From Symbiodinium natans (lineage: Eukaryota; Sar; Dinophyceae; Suessiales; Symbiodiniaceae): a DNA stretch of 64,000 nt. The notes under the pieces are model-generated. The model made no database searches, was not told the origin of the DNA, and saw only the letters and a list, made by a program, of their open reading frames with translations. The stretch is taken from contig CAJNDS010002212.1 in assembly GCA_905221605.1 (NCBI GenBank), positions 60,001-124,000 of the forward strand. Direction: 5' to 3'. Below, piece by piece: positions 1 through 10,300 of this stretch (positions are counted from its first letter, which is position 1; the number at the start of each line of letters is the position of its first letter). The position numbers and the translations under genes were made by a program.

Positions 1-20
1 CCAGACTGAGACAAGCTTGC

Positions 21-58
21 AACCCTAAACCCTAAACCCTAAACCCTAAACCCTAAGC
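21..58. repeat. CCCTAAA array, 5 units
   Basis: Perfect units at the left edge of the window; internal, since unique sequence precedes it. Confidence 0.95.
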
Positions 59-61
59 CCT

Positions 62-2066
62 ACTTCGAGCCTGGGCGAAGACAGGCCCAGCCCCAGTCGC
101 TGCTCCTCCTTGGCTACGAACCTGGCAGCCCCCCTGATTCAGACTACCGTAAGGACCCATGTATGTAGGGTTTAGGGTAAGGGTCTGGGTAGACGTGCAA
201 AGTTTCCTTTCGGGATTTATGGATTTCCCAGTTGAGCAGCTGGACCGGCTCATGACAGGACACAGGTATCGCTGGGTGCTTCTGATTCTTGCTTCTGAGG
301 CACGAGCTCGCAGAGAAACCGAACTGCATCCCTGCTTTTCGACACGGGGCCTGCCACGCCAAGCACGGGATTCGTTGCTGAAAGATGCTGAAAGTCTGGC
401 TCCTGGGGTCCTATGCCTGGGCCCAGCATCAAGGCAGCTTGTAAGCAGCAAGTTGCCACAACATGCAATATATATATATATATATATATATACACCTATA
501 TCTATGTATCTATATATCTATATATATACACACATATCTATATATATACACACATATATATATATACATATATATATATATACATACTTATTTATATTTA
601 TATTTGTATTTATTTTTATATATCTCTATTTGTACTTATGTTTATATTTATAGTTATATGTATTTATATTTATGTTTAAATTTTCCAATATTTATTTATA
701 TTTACTTGTTTATGACTAATATACACATATACACATGGTATATTTTAGTCTCCTTAGTATGGCAACTTCATCTTTCATTTCCTTAGCAGCTCTTGCCAGG
801 CATGTTTTTTTGGGACTGCCGCTGTCTGACCTCTGAGATTCTGGGCACAAGCACCTCACGGGCGCGGGGTTAGGGTTTAGGGTTTAGGGTTTAGGGTTTA
901 GGGTTTAGGGTTTAGGGTTTAGGGTTTACGGTTTAGGGTTTAGGGCCGTCCCGGGCTCTTATGGTATGGCCCTGGGGAACAGCCGGGAAAGCTGATGGAC
1001 AAGCTGCCTCAGTTCCCTAAGCCTAAGGGTCCATGTACCCATACAGTATATATTTGGGCAGTAGAGCTACTATATGGGAACCCTAAACCCTAAACCCTAT
1101 ATACTATATAGGTACATGGACCCTTAGGGTAAGCTCGTAGAGGAGCCCGCGGCCGAGACATGTCGGGTGAAACCGAGGTTCACAGGAACCACCTCAACAG
1201 CATCCAGCCTCAGAGACAACAGGGCCGTGCCTACATGTTTTTGGGGGCTTAGGGTTTAGGGTAGTTTAGGGTTTAGGGTTTAGGGTCTAGGGTGTGGGGT
1301 TTGGGGCTTTTTAGGGTTTAGATTGTTTGGGCAGGGTTGGTACGCGAACATGTCCAAGCTACGTTGCATCCACCATATCGACCTCCAAAGCCACCGCCAC
1401 GTCGGCTCTTGGCCCTGGAAGCGAAGAAGTGCTGGTCGGGCATGTCCAAGTCTGATCCTGCGGCAGGGTTCCAACAATTTGGGAAAGCCTGCCCGAGGGG
1501 GGGTGGGGGGTTTGGCTAGCGGGGGCTGGTTTGGCTGGAGGGGGGGTTTGGGTTTTGGCTGGAGGGAGTTTGGTTGGAGGGGGCATAGGCTGGAAGAGGG
1601 TTTGGCTGGAGGCGGCTGGTTTGGGGGCCCTTCCCCCGCCTCTCAACTTGAAGGCTTCAACTCTCATAACTCGGATGAGGCAAGGCACTCTACTTCGCGG
1701 CCGTTTAGTCGGACGGTGTCTGAGCTGGTACGTTTGGCCATCTAGTCAGCGTTCAACTTAGTCACCCTCTTCCTCTCTATGTATCCATGATATTATTCTT
1801 AGGTACCTCCTCTCTCTCTCGCGTGCTTTGTGCCGTGTATTACAGTGTAAGCCTGCATTCTTCTCTCCAGCTTGCAGCAAAAATCGCCAACAAACACCAG
1901 AAAATGCACATGAGATTGAGCCTGCTGTAAAATGCTTAAGTATCACGTCCTGATGGCGTTGAGTGCATCTGTGAGACTGGTCCAAGCGCAGTGCCAGCAC
2001 CAAACGTGCATGGGAAGTCCGCCGACACTATGCCAAACTCCACAGCCGCGGCGACGTCTTAGTTGG
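62..2066 (-). CDS. Coding-like exons of an unidentified gene (possibly more than one)
   Basis: Not recognised. Several minus-strand stretches read like GC-rich coding sequence between telomeric arrays: about 62-135 (contains [15 protein letters not shown]), 230-460 (contains [16 protein letters not shown]), 800-870 ([15 protein letters not shown]), 1150-1245 ([15 protein letters not shown]), 1380-1440 ([16 protein letters not shown]) and 1940-2062 ([17 protein letters not shown] then [14 protein letters not shown]). They are separated by telomeric arrays and by an IE-E element, as in the resolved genes further right. Frames were not joined, so exon edges, start and stop are unknown, and the gene may run off the left edge. 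The pieces may belong to more than one gene. Confidence 0.35.
463..700. repeat. TA-rich microsatellite
   Basis: (TA)n with ACACATATAT variants. ORFs over it are artefacts. Confidence 0.95.
868..943. repeat. TTTAGGG array, about 10 units
   Basis: One unit is TTTACGG; otherwise perfect. Confidence 0.95.
1022..1128. mobile_element. IE-E element, copy 1, with embedded CCCTAAA units
   Basis: Ends AAGGGTCCATGTACC and GGTACATGGACCCTTAGG are inverted repeats. Three CCCTAAA units lie between TATATGGGAA and TATACTATATAGG in the core. Confidence 0.75.
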
Positions 2067-2187
2067 CCACAGATGCTCGAAGCCCTAAACCTAAACCCTA
2101 AACCCTAAAACCCTAAACCCTAAACCTGTACTCCTTGTTTATCGCCACATGCAACTGAACCATAGTTAAAAGCAACACACCCCCTTC

Positions 2188-2733
2188 ATGTTTCATGCAT
2201 TTCGTGGATGCGGCATGGTGGCGAACGATTTGCAATGCAACGTGTGCAAGGCGACTTTGAACACTGCCGTTCAAGTGACACAACCACCACATTTTCTGGT
2301 TGTTTTAACTTTTGTGATTGGTTGCGATCGTTGTGTGATTGGTTGTTTGATTGAACTTTTTCATGATCTGTTGCTTTGTGGCTTTGTGGTGAGCTACTCC
2401 GACCTGTTGAGAGTGCTGCGCCTCGACAGCCGGCCTATGCGGCCGCTGCTTTACGTGGCGGGCGCGTCAACGGCCGCTCTGATCGCCCTGGTGCTGTACC
2501 TGGCTTTCTGTGTGCCCTTGGTGCAGGGCCTGCGCGTGGACGACTACAACGTGACGCACCCGCGCAGGGTCACCTCGTCATCGCCGGCACTGATCGGCAC
2601 TGCTAAAATAGCCGCACGTTTGCGCGGTTGCTGTGCGAAGGACACTGCGCTCAAAATCGTAGAAAATCAGCATGGCGTCCAGCCTGGGTCGATGGTTGGT
2701 CAAACCTTGATTAGGCGTCTGTGCGGAACCTGA
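2188..2733 (+). CDS. Plus-strand ORF with one membrane segment
   Basis: Not recognised. It is a 181-codon open frame. The middle part, about 2390-2600, has the GC-rich codon use of real exons here and encodes a charged stretch (SDLLRVLRLDSRPMRP) followed by a hydrophobic helix (LYVAGASTAALIALVLYLAF), then VDDYNVTHPRR. The first 60 codons and the last 40 look like non-coding DNA, so the true exon is probably about 2390-2600 with introns or fusion on each side. The opposite strand of that block carries stops. It is the only strong plus-strand coding signal in a window otherwise coded on the minus strand, so it may mark a strand switch, a displaced exon or a retrocopy. Confidence 0.4.
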   Translation: MFHAFRGCGMVANDLQCNVCKATLNTAVQVTQPPHFLVVLTFVIGCDRCVIGCLIELFHDLLLCGFVVSYSDLLRVLRLDSRPMRPLLYVAGASTAALIALVLYLAFCVPLVQGLRVDDYNVTHPRRVTSSSPALIGTAKIAARLRGCCAKDTALKIVENQHGVQPGSMVGQTLIRRLCGT

Positions 2734-3160
2734 AGCCCTGTACGGGCCAAGCCTTAATTCAAGATCTTCCAGTGCAAAGGTCCATGCTTACCAGGGAGGT
2801 GCACAAAAGGCGCATCAAAACCAATGAACCACCGCCTGAAACGCAACCCAAACCGGGCACGGAGACATTAAGGGTTCTGCCCCCCATGCACCCTGCTTGT
2901 TGGGTTTGTTGATCGGACCGAGGGTGGGAGGGTTTCTGGTTCACAGATTACAGGGGTTGGGTTGAGGGTTTTTATTCGGGTTTGGATACAACTTGTGATA
3001 CAACTTGTGCCCACTAGAACAGGAGGTGAGAAGGCCAGCCGATGTGGGGGGTCCAATTTCAACCCCAAAGAAACCCATGCGAGTTTTGGCTTCTGTTTGG
3101 GTTGTTGAAGGGTGTTGGAGACTCTGCAGCACAATCCCTGGATGGCACAAAACAGGCAGC
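2734..3160. other. Intergenic stretch without a recognised gene
   Basis: Between the plus-strand ORF and the stop of the next minus-strand gene I see no convincing coding sequence. There is a short run of degenerate telomere-like words near 2945-2990. Confidence 0.4.
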
Positions 3161-5990
3161 TTAGGTGCCGGTTGCCAATCGAGTGATGGCATGGCGTTCC
3201 TTTGCATCAGACAATCGGGAAATTGCTTGCTCGTATGGGAACCAGTCGTACATGTCATCTAGGTCTTCGATGGTGTCGGCGTCTTCAGCACTTCCTGGTG
3301 GAGGTGGGTTGGTTGCCACAGCCGCGAAAATCGTAACAACCATTGCAACTGGACCGCCCTTGTCATAGTACATGGCAGGTGGAACATCCCCGAGCAACAC
3401 AAACTCATCAGGGAAGATGTCGCAGGCTTCTGCCACCGCTCGTGTGGCTGCCTGCTGTGCCGTCTCATGATTCCGCGGCTCATCGGCTGGTATGTACAAC
3501 TGCCTGTTGGCATCCCGCGCCAGGACGCATTTTCGCCCCCTGAGGATCAAGCAGCCGAATCGCCTAGACACTTCCGACACATTCCGCCTCCCATCTGACG
3601 CTGGTTTGTAGCCCTCCCGTAGGCCACGAATTGCAGTCACCTGTTGGCCAAGGACCAGCAAGCGACCTTCGAGCGAAACCGTTCGCCCTGAAACTGCCAC
3701 AGTCTTGCCCGGAACAAGTACGTCGGTCATGCTTAGTGGGAAGATGCCCTCCACCGATCCATGCGTATCAGTCAGCAGCGCTCGCAACACGTTGGCATCC
3801 TTGTTCTGTGAGCAGGTCTGGATGATGACGGCAAGGCCGGCGAAAGACATGCCTGGACCAAGGAACTGCGTGGAATTGATACTGGATGTCAGGTCCGGCG
3901 GGTCCTGCCCTGACTTGTTGAGCAGCGCAACAACATCCGCTGGAATGGGGCATCGTTCTGCAGAGACTGCTGCCTGCAGGTTTTTACCAGCACCCTCTCG
4001 CTGAGAGTCGTTGGAGCCCAAAGAGGGGAGTGAGTCGCCGAACGCCTCGGCGACCAAACGCGAGATGTTCTGCCCATTCTGGACCTCAGCTCCAGAACAC
4101 AGGTACGCACAATGCAGACTTGGGAAAGCAAGAGGCCAGCTGAGTGACAGGCGAGTTGTTTGGTTCTACGGTTGATGTCGAAGTCCACATATGTGAAGTA
4201 CAGGTCATGCCTGTCGAGTGCTGATGGTGGTGAGCCCACTGCATCCATCAGCATCTCGATGCTAGAGGGCTTGCCAAGACTGCAGATCTCCACATGTCCT
4301 GCATCAAGGGTTCTTTATCGTTAAACAGCCCTAAATGGTTTTTTAGTGTTAAACTACCCTATCTCCACATGTCCTGCATCAAGATGAGCCGCGGACTTTT
4401 GGCAGGGAGGCTCGCCAAGGACGATTATCTTCGAGACGCGCTGCTCGTCGTGAAGTCTTACCAGCGGCACCCATAGCTCGGCATCCCTGCCGAAGGCGAT
4501 GACCGTGGCCTATACTGCCCTTGGAACCTTAATAAAAACAACTTGTTTAAATATCCTCTCGGGTTTTAGTTAAACAAAAAATGAAAAAAATTCCAAGGGG
4601 GATATAATGGCCTTTCGAGGGTTGAACTTGGCAAACCAGCGCTCCAACATCCGTCTCGCTCGTCCTGGCCGGCCCACTTCTGCTTCCCACTCTTGGGCTG
4701 AGGCCACATCAGACCTCAACTGTTCTGGGGGTTTCTGTGGTAAATAGGGGACCCTAAATGAAGGCACCCCGAATGTCGGAAAGGCTCCTGAACTAGACAA
4801 GCATATATGCTCCTGGTCCCATCTACAAAACAGACGTATAAAAAAAACGGGCAACTCCCGCAAACCCTAAACCCTAAACCCTAAACCCTAAACCCTAAAC
4901 CCTAAACCCTAAACCCTAAACCCTAAACCCTAATCTACTACGGTCTAGAGACACGTCGATGACAAACAGCAGGTCATGCTCCGGCCGCAGTAGCGCGCAT
5001 GCCAGGTCGATGTGCTGGAGGCACGCACCTTCAGGACCTCCAGGGGGGTTGAAACTTCTTGGGTTTAGGGTTTAGGGTTTGGGGTTTAGGGTTTTGGGTT
5101 TAGGGTTTAGGGTTTGGGGTTTAGGGTTTAGGGTTTGGGGTTTAGGGGGTTGAAACTCTGGGGTTGTAGGGCTTAGTTCTTTCAATCTTGCAGCCTTGAA
5201 GATCAAACCCCTTTTAAGAAAAGATAAGAACACTTTGTGATGGAACCCCGGCACCATGGGTCCCCAAAAGGAACCGCACCCTAAACCCTAAACCCTAAAC
5301 CCTAAACCCTAAACCCTAAACCCTAAACCCTAAACCCTAAACCCTAAACCCCCGGCTCCCCCTCCCCTCCCCCCACCGATGTAGTCCGTCGGGCCGGTCG
5401 CTCCGTGCAATAGGACGAGGGGTCCCAAAGGCGAATGCGTCGGCTTGTATGGCCAAGCACTGGATATCACAAACAGCTTCACAGCTGGCTCCGAGGATTC
5501 CGCAACGCGTCTGAGTGGGCGGGCCATTCCACACCCAATCTATAAATGCTCAGTGACCTACTGGAGTCTCTGTGTACTCTAAGACTAAGCCGACACTGAG
5601 AGTACTGAGGTTGCCACTGCAAAGTCGCAACCGCCCTGGTGAAGAAGAGCTAGCCCGGCCCAAAACATGTCTGCTTCATCCCTACACCCTAAACCCTAAA
5701 CCCTAAACCCTAAACCCCAAACCCTGCATGCTTGAGCCCGTAGCTGGCGTTGCAAAGGCTCCACCGTGAACCTATCGAGCCACTCCAGCAGGCGCCCAGA
5801 CCCTCCACTTACCTTGGGAACCCTGGTCATGATTATAACACCTCTTAAAGGGTTCTTAGGCAACCTGCAAAAAACAGTTTTGGGGCTGTTAAGGTAGGAA
5901 TAGGAACCCACAACCCAAGACTTTATTGCTTTGCCCCTAGCATGGACGCAGGGCGGCTCCAGCAGGCCAGAAATTCTTTGCCTCAAAACC
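3161..5990 (-). CDS. Multi-exon protein with a C-terminal degenerate Nudix-like domain
   Basis: Product not identified. Exon blocks in transcript order: 5940-5990; 5735-5815 (GGSGRLLEWLDRFTVEPLQR); 5580-5670 (ADMFWAGLALLHQGGCDFAV); 5370-5534 (CEAVCDIQCLAIQADAFAFG); 4935-5030 (HIDLACALLRPEHDLLFVID); 4612-4735 (SAQEWEAEVGRPGRARRMLE); 4374-4509 (VIAFGRDAELWVPLVRLHDE); 4100-4298 (DRHDLYFTYVDFD); and 3161-4100. The last exon encodes a Nudix-like fold (FGCLILRGRKCVLARDANRQ), but the segment where the Nudix box should lie reads ETAQQAATRAVAEACDI and lacks the metal-binding REXXEE glutamates, so hydrolase activity is doubtful. Two introns are read clearly: 4510-4611 is an IE-A element (GC-AG, frame FNPRKA-TVIAFG), and 4299-4373 lies between 23-bp direct repeats. 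The start is not fixed. Confidence 0.5.
4286..4383. repeat. 23-bp direct repeats bounding a 75-nt intron
   Basis: The same 23 bases occur at 4286-4308 and 4361-4383. The protein reads through only one copy (HLDAGHVEICSLGKP). A GA-AG intron at 4299-4373 fits, cut after the shared GATGCAG. The centre carries GTTAAACAGCCCTAAA and a partly inverted copy TTTTAGTGTTAAAC. Confidence 0.75.
4510..4611 (-). mobile_element. IE-A introner, copy 1 (intron, GC-AG)
   Basis: This is a 102-nt intron. Plus-strand ends are GCCTATACTGCCCTTGG and CCAAGGGGGATATAATGGC, an imperfect terminal inverted repeat. The internal family word AACCTTAATAAA is present. The target duplication is GGCC. Removing it joins FNPRKA to TVIAFGRD in frame. 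Confidence 0.85.
4861..4932. repeat. CCCTAAA array, 10 units
   Basis: Lies between two exon blocks of the Nudix-like gene, so it is probably intronic. Confidence 0.95.
5058..5150. repeat. TTTAGGG/TTTGGGG mixed array
   Basis: About 12 units with a higher-order pattern TTTGGGG-TTTAGGG-TTTAGGG. Orientation is opposite to the neighbours at 4861 and 5279. Confidence 0.9.
5279..5351. repeat. CCCTAAA array, 10 units
   Basis: Perfect units, probably intronic in the Nudix-like gene. Confidence 0.95.
5814..5947. mobile_element. IE-K element, copy 1 (intron)
   Basis: It shares with 31777-31874 and 63237-63346 the words TTCTTAGGCAACCTGCAA and TTTTGGGGCTGTTAAGG in similar order. It sits between two coding-like blocks of the Nudix-like gene and so is probably an intron. 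Confidence 0.5.
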
Positions 5991-7254
5991 CATTTGAGCC
6001 CGTGGCTCTTTTCTTAAGCCCAGACTCCTGAAGCGGGCTCTTTAAGCCCTAGCCCTTTTGCTGCAGGGATGAACTTCAGCTCTGGGCACGCTAGAACCTA
6101 AAACCGAACGGCTCTAAGAAACCGGAACCCCTTGTGTGCTTAAGCCCACGTGTGACACCGGCTGGCGAGCCTGGGGATTCGCGTCGAGCAGCATCAGGTC
6201 CTGGCAAAGGTCAACCCACACGCACCATGACGGAGTTCGAAGGACTTGGGGCAGGCGGTAAACTGACAAGTCCCTTGTTTATTGCAGCTTGCGGGGGAGG
6301 AGGAGGAAAATCTGATGTGGCCCGGCACTAAACCCTAAACCCTACACCCTAAACTCTAGTCAGTTCAAGGTTCAAGATGGCGTGCAGCTGTGCCTTCCGC
6401 CGTCGCGCCAGCAGTGTCTGAGCTAACGGGGTCTCGGTGACCCGGGCCTGGCAGCCTGTCCATCGGATCAGCTTATAGGGTTTAGGGTTCAGGGTTTATA
6501 GGGTATAGGGTATAGGGTTTAGGGTTTAGAGCGAGGATCATGCCTTCCCCCCCCCCCCCCCCCCTCCCCGCCCCGGACCGCGCGTGAATGTATGTAGCTA
6601 GATGCAGCAGCAGGCATCCTCAAACCAGTGCCTTTGAAGATTATATAATCTGAAACTACATGGGAAAAACGCCAACCCGAAATAGTCCACGACAAGAAGT
6701 TGACGGTGGTCCAAAGGGCTCTCTGTTCGTGCATTCGGGCGGAAAAAAGCAGGGTGATCAAACTACAACACAAACATCTAATCACAACAATAATAACAAT
6801 AAGACCAGTAGCAACAATGATTGGAAGACGTGTTAGAAGAAGAACGCATAACGGTATTGAAGGAACAACTGCAATCAGCTTCATCTGTTGCCGGATTTTG
6901 GTCGAATGTCGGCGGAAATGCCATGAGCATCCACTCCATCGTTTGATGCGGGATTCCGAAAGTTAGCGGGCGTATGGGCTTAGTTTGAGCTTACAGTTTC
7001 GGATTTAGGTTTAGCTATATTGGAGGTTCCTATAGTATGGAATAAGAGCTATGAAATTATACTGTGTTGCGGTACAGTAGGGGGACCCAAATGCCCGCTT
7101 GTGGGGACGCTGTGACGTTACCTGTGCAGCGTCGAGAATGTGTACCGAGTCGGTGACCGAGAGGAGTGGACATCGAATGTGCAGTGAATTGTGGCTTTGG
7201 TTTTAGGGTTTAAGGTTTAGGGTTTAGGGTTTAGGGCATGGAGCGATGGACCCT

Positions 7255-7380
7255 ACTTGGAGGTTCATGGTACCTAATACTTGTAGCCAATTAAAACTGT
7301 ACTTATAATCCCTAATATGGCCATAGTTGGGTTACAAGTACAGCTACTATTGGGTTGATAAGTACCATGAACCTCCAAGT
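7255..7380. mobile_element. IE-B element, copy 1 (3' flank of photolyase gene)
   Basis: A 126-bp element with a perfect inverted repeat ACTTGGAGGTTCATGGTAC at both ends. It lies about 18 bp beyond the photolyase stop codon, so it is probably in the 3' UTR. Confidence 0.85.
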
Positions 7381-7398
7381 AAGCCATCGGAATCCACA

Positions 7399-10300
7399 TC
7401 AATCCTCTAAATCAATGACGGCGGCACTTGAGTCTCGAAGAGCCCAGCTCACTTTGGATGGTAGGCATGCACGGCGTGCAACCTTAGGCCGACGTCTGCC
7501 ACTCCGTCGTGGTGATCTGGACCGGCTAGGTTGCCTGGCCGCAGAAGCCTTCGGCAGCCGAAACTCCCGCCTGGTAAAGACCTTGGTAAGCTCGCCTCCT
7601 GGGAGGCTGATGACGTCATAGCCCTCTGCATCGTTCCACTGGCTGTGCATAATTCCACGGCGCATGTCTACGACCGCGTCCGAGGAACTCTGCCGCGCCC
7701 CCTTCAGATCTGTCACGCACCGCAAGGGGTACGTCTCGCCTAGGACAACACCAGCAGCCCTCAAGACATCAGCCGGTGCCTATACTGAACTTGAACCCTA
7801 GCAAAAATGATGATTTTTGCTGTTTCTTAGGAAGAAAAGTATCCAAAAAAATAAAACTATTTCCAAGTATCCCTAAACCCTAAACCCTAAAAACCCTAAA
7901 AACCCTAAAAGCCCTATAAACCCTATAAACCCTAAAAACCCTAAAAACCCTATAAACCCTAAACCCCTAACCCCTAAGGTGCCTCCCAGGGCTTGTGCAG
8001 GAAACGCCTTGGCAGCTTCTGCAACTCGGGAACCCAGCGGCGCACGTATGCACCAGAGGGGTCCTGCGACCCACCTCAGCGGTGCCAGGGCACAGGGTTT
8101 AGGGTTTAGGGTTTAGGGTTTAGGGCTTATAGACTTAAGAATGAACCGAAGGAAAGCACCTGAACTGCACGTTTACTAGAGGCGATGAGGCCCCGACCTT
8201 CTGGTGAGATGACGAAGTTCCACTGATCAATGCCAGAACGGCCAGCATTTTGCCACATCATGCTGTTGATGGCAATGTCGGCATCCACAAGCGTGTCCTC
8301 ATACCTATACTCCCCTTAGAACCTTAATAAACACAATATCTGTAATATCCTCTTGGGGTTTATATACACAAAAAATGATTCCCAAGGGGGATATAGATAC
8401 CAGGCAGCACCATGAGTCCAGTCAATGTTGCAATGCTCCACAAGGAAAGATGCTGCTACCATGCGCATGTTTTGCTGGCACCACCCGGTTTGCCAGAGCT
8501 CCCGCATCGCTGCGTCGACCAAAGGGAACCCGGTGGAGCCCTTCTGCCACTTCTTCAGCAACTGCGCATCTTGGTTCCACCTGATGTCCTTGTACTTCGC
8601 CCGGATCGGCTCGCGCCGCATGCTCGGGAAGACCATGTAGTGGAAATACGCCAGCTCTCTCCAGAACAGCCTGCGCTGAAAGATCTTCACATCCTTTTCG
8701 GGCAGGCCCGTGGCCTTCACGGCCCAGTAGAGGTCGTTAGGGGAGAGCTGCCCCCATCTGAGGTACGGCGACAAGCGTGAGTTGGGATTCTCTTCTAGGT
8801 CGGCCCGGCTCCTTTGCTTCTCGTAGCTTGCCAAGCGAGGGCCACTCACAAAGGCATGCATCTGGGAGAGGGCAGCATCCTCACCAAAGTCCCATGCATC
8901 ACAGAGGGGAGCCCGCCAGTCCCTGATTCCAGGTTTGATCTCGGCGAGGCGTAGCTCCTCCAACGGCTGCGTGAGGGTGTCCTTACTTCTCCAAGAACCT
9001 AGGGGAAAAAAGGTTGAACTTTGTTTTTTCCTGCTACATAAGGAAGCCCAAAAAGTTCAAAGTCCAACTGTTGGCTAAGTAGGTGTCCGCGATGTCTGCG
9101 AGCTTCGGGCCAGGTGGAAGCATTGGTGTCGGCAGGGGCTTCCGGGGCGGCCCGAGCTTGCGGCAAGCGCCCAGAAATGGCAGTAGGGTTCCCCAGTGGC
9201 CATGATGAAAGCCGCTTCTCATGGAGATTGTTTCGGGCTCGTAGAGCAGGTAGCTTGCAAAGCTGTGCACGGCAACGCCCATCTGCCGCAGTTGCTCGGA
9301 AATCTCCTCATCGGCCTTCTTCAGCCAAGGCTCGTACCGACGATTAAAGTAGACCGCTCGGACGTCGAGCTGCTTGCACACAAGCTTCAGTGCTTCAAAG
9401 TCAGTTCCCTGACGCACCAGGAGCCGTGACCCCAAGCTCTCTAGCGATGCTGCTAGGGCTTTGAGGGATTCCCTCAGCCAGACTTGTGCCGCTCCGCCTG
9501 CCTCCTCCGATGCGATGTACAGTGGGATAAGCTCGGGGTGCCGCGCTGCGGCGATCAAGGCGGGATTGTCATGCAACCGCAGATCAACCCTAAACCACAT
9601 CAGGGCCAGGCCGGAACAGTCAACTTCATCGGTGCCCACTGGAAGTTGTGCAGCTTGCGCCTTCTCAGCCTTGTGAGCATCTTCGTGCTCCGTCTGCTGG
9701 CTCCCCCAGGCCTCTTGCATCAGGGCTGTCACGCTTCGCAAAGCCGCGGAACTCTCAACAGGGCTCTCCACCAGGGGCAGCACGCCGAACTCTGAATACA
9801 GCTGCAAGATCCTATACTCCCCTTAGAACCTTAATAAAAAAAACTCTTAACATCCTCTTGGGCTTTATATCAACATAAACAAATATCTAAAAGAAATCAT
9901 TCCCAAGGGGGATATAGGATCTGCTTGGTGATCCTCTCTGCATCCGGCAGGGACTGGAGATAGCCATTCGGGGTAAGGTCGACTCCGTGCCACGGTCGTT
10001 CACGAAACCTCCACAGACAGGGTGACTCCCCCATATTGCTGTGCACACCCGTTTATCCTCCGCAAGGCCCTACTTGGAGGCTCATGGTACTTATTAACCA
10101 ATTACTACTGTGCTTGCCACTTCGAAGCCCCTTAAGTGCCGTGATGTGGCTATAATTGGGTTACAAGCACATTCGTTGTTGGGTTAGTAAGCACCCTGAA
10201 CCTCCCATGACTTGTTTCTTGTTCATTGTGTTTCTTCTTCCTCCTGTTTCTGTTGCTGCTGCTGCGGCCAGGACTATGGACTTTCTCCAGCTTTCGTACA

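Noticed and set aside
21-58. True chromosome end at the left edge
   Set aside because: Unique sequence precedes the array, and similar arrays occur through the whole window.
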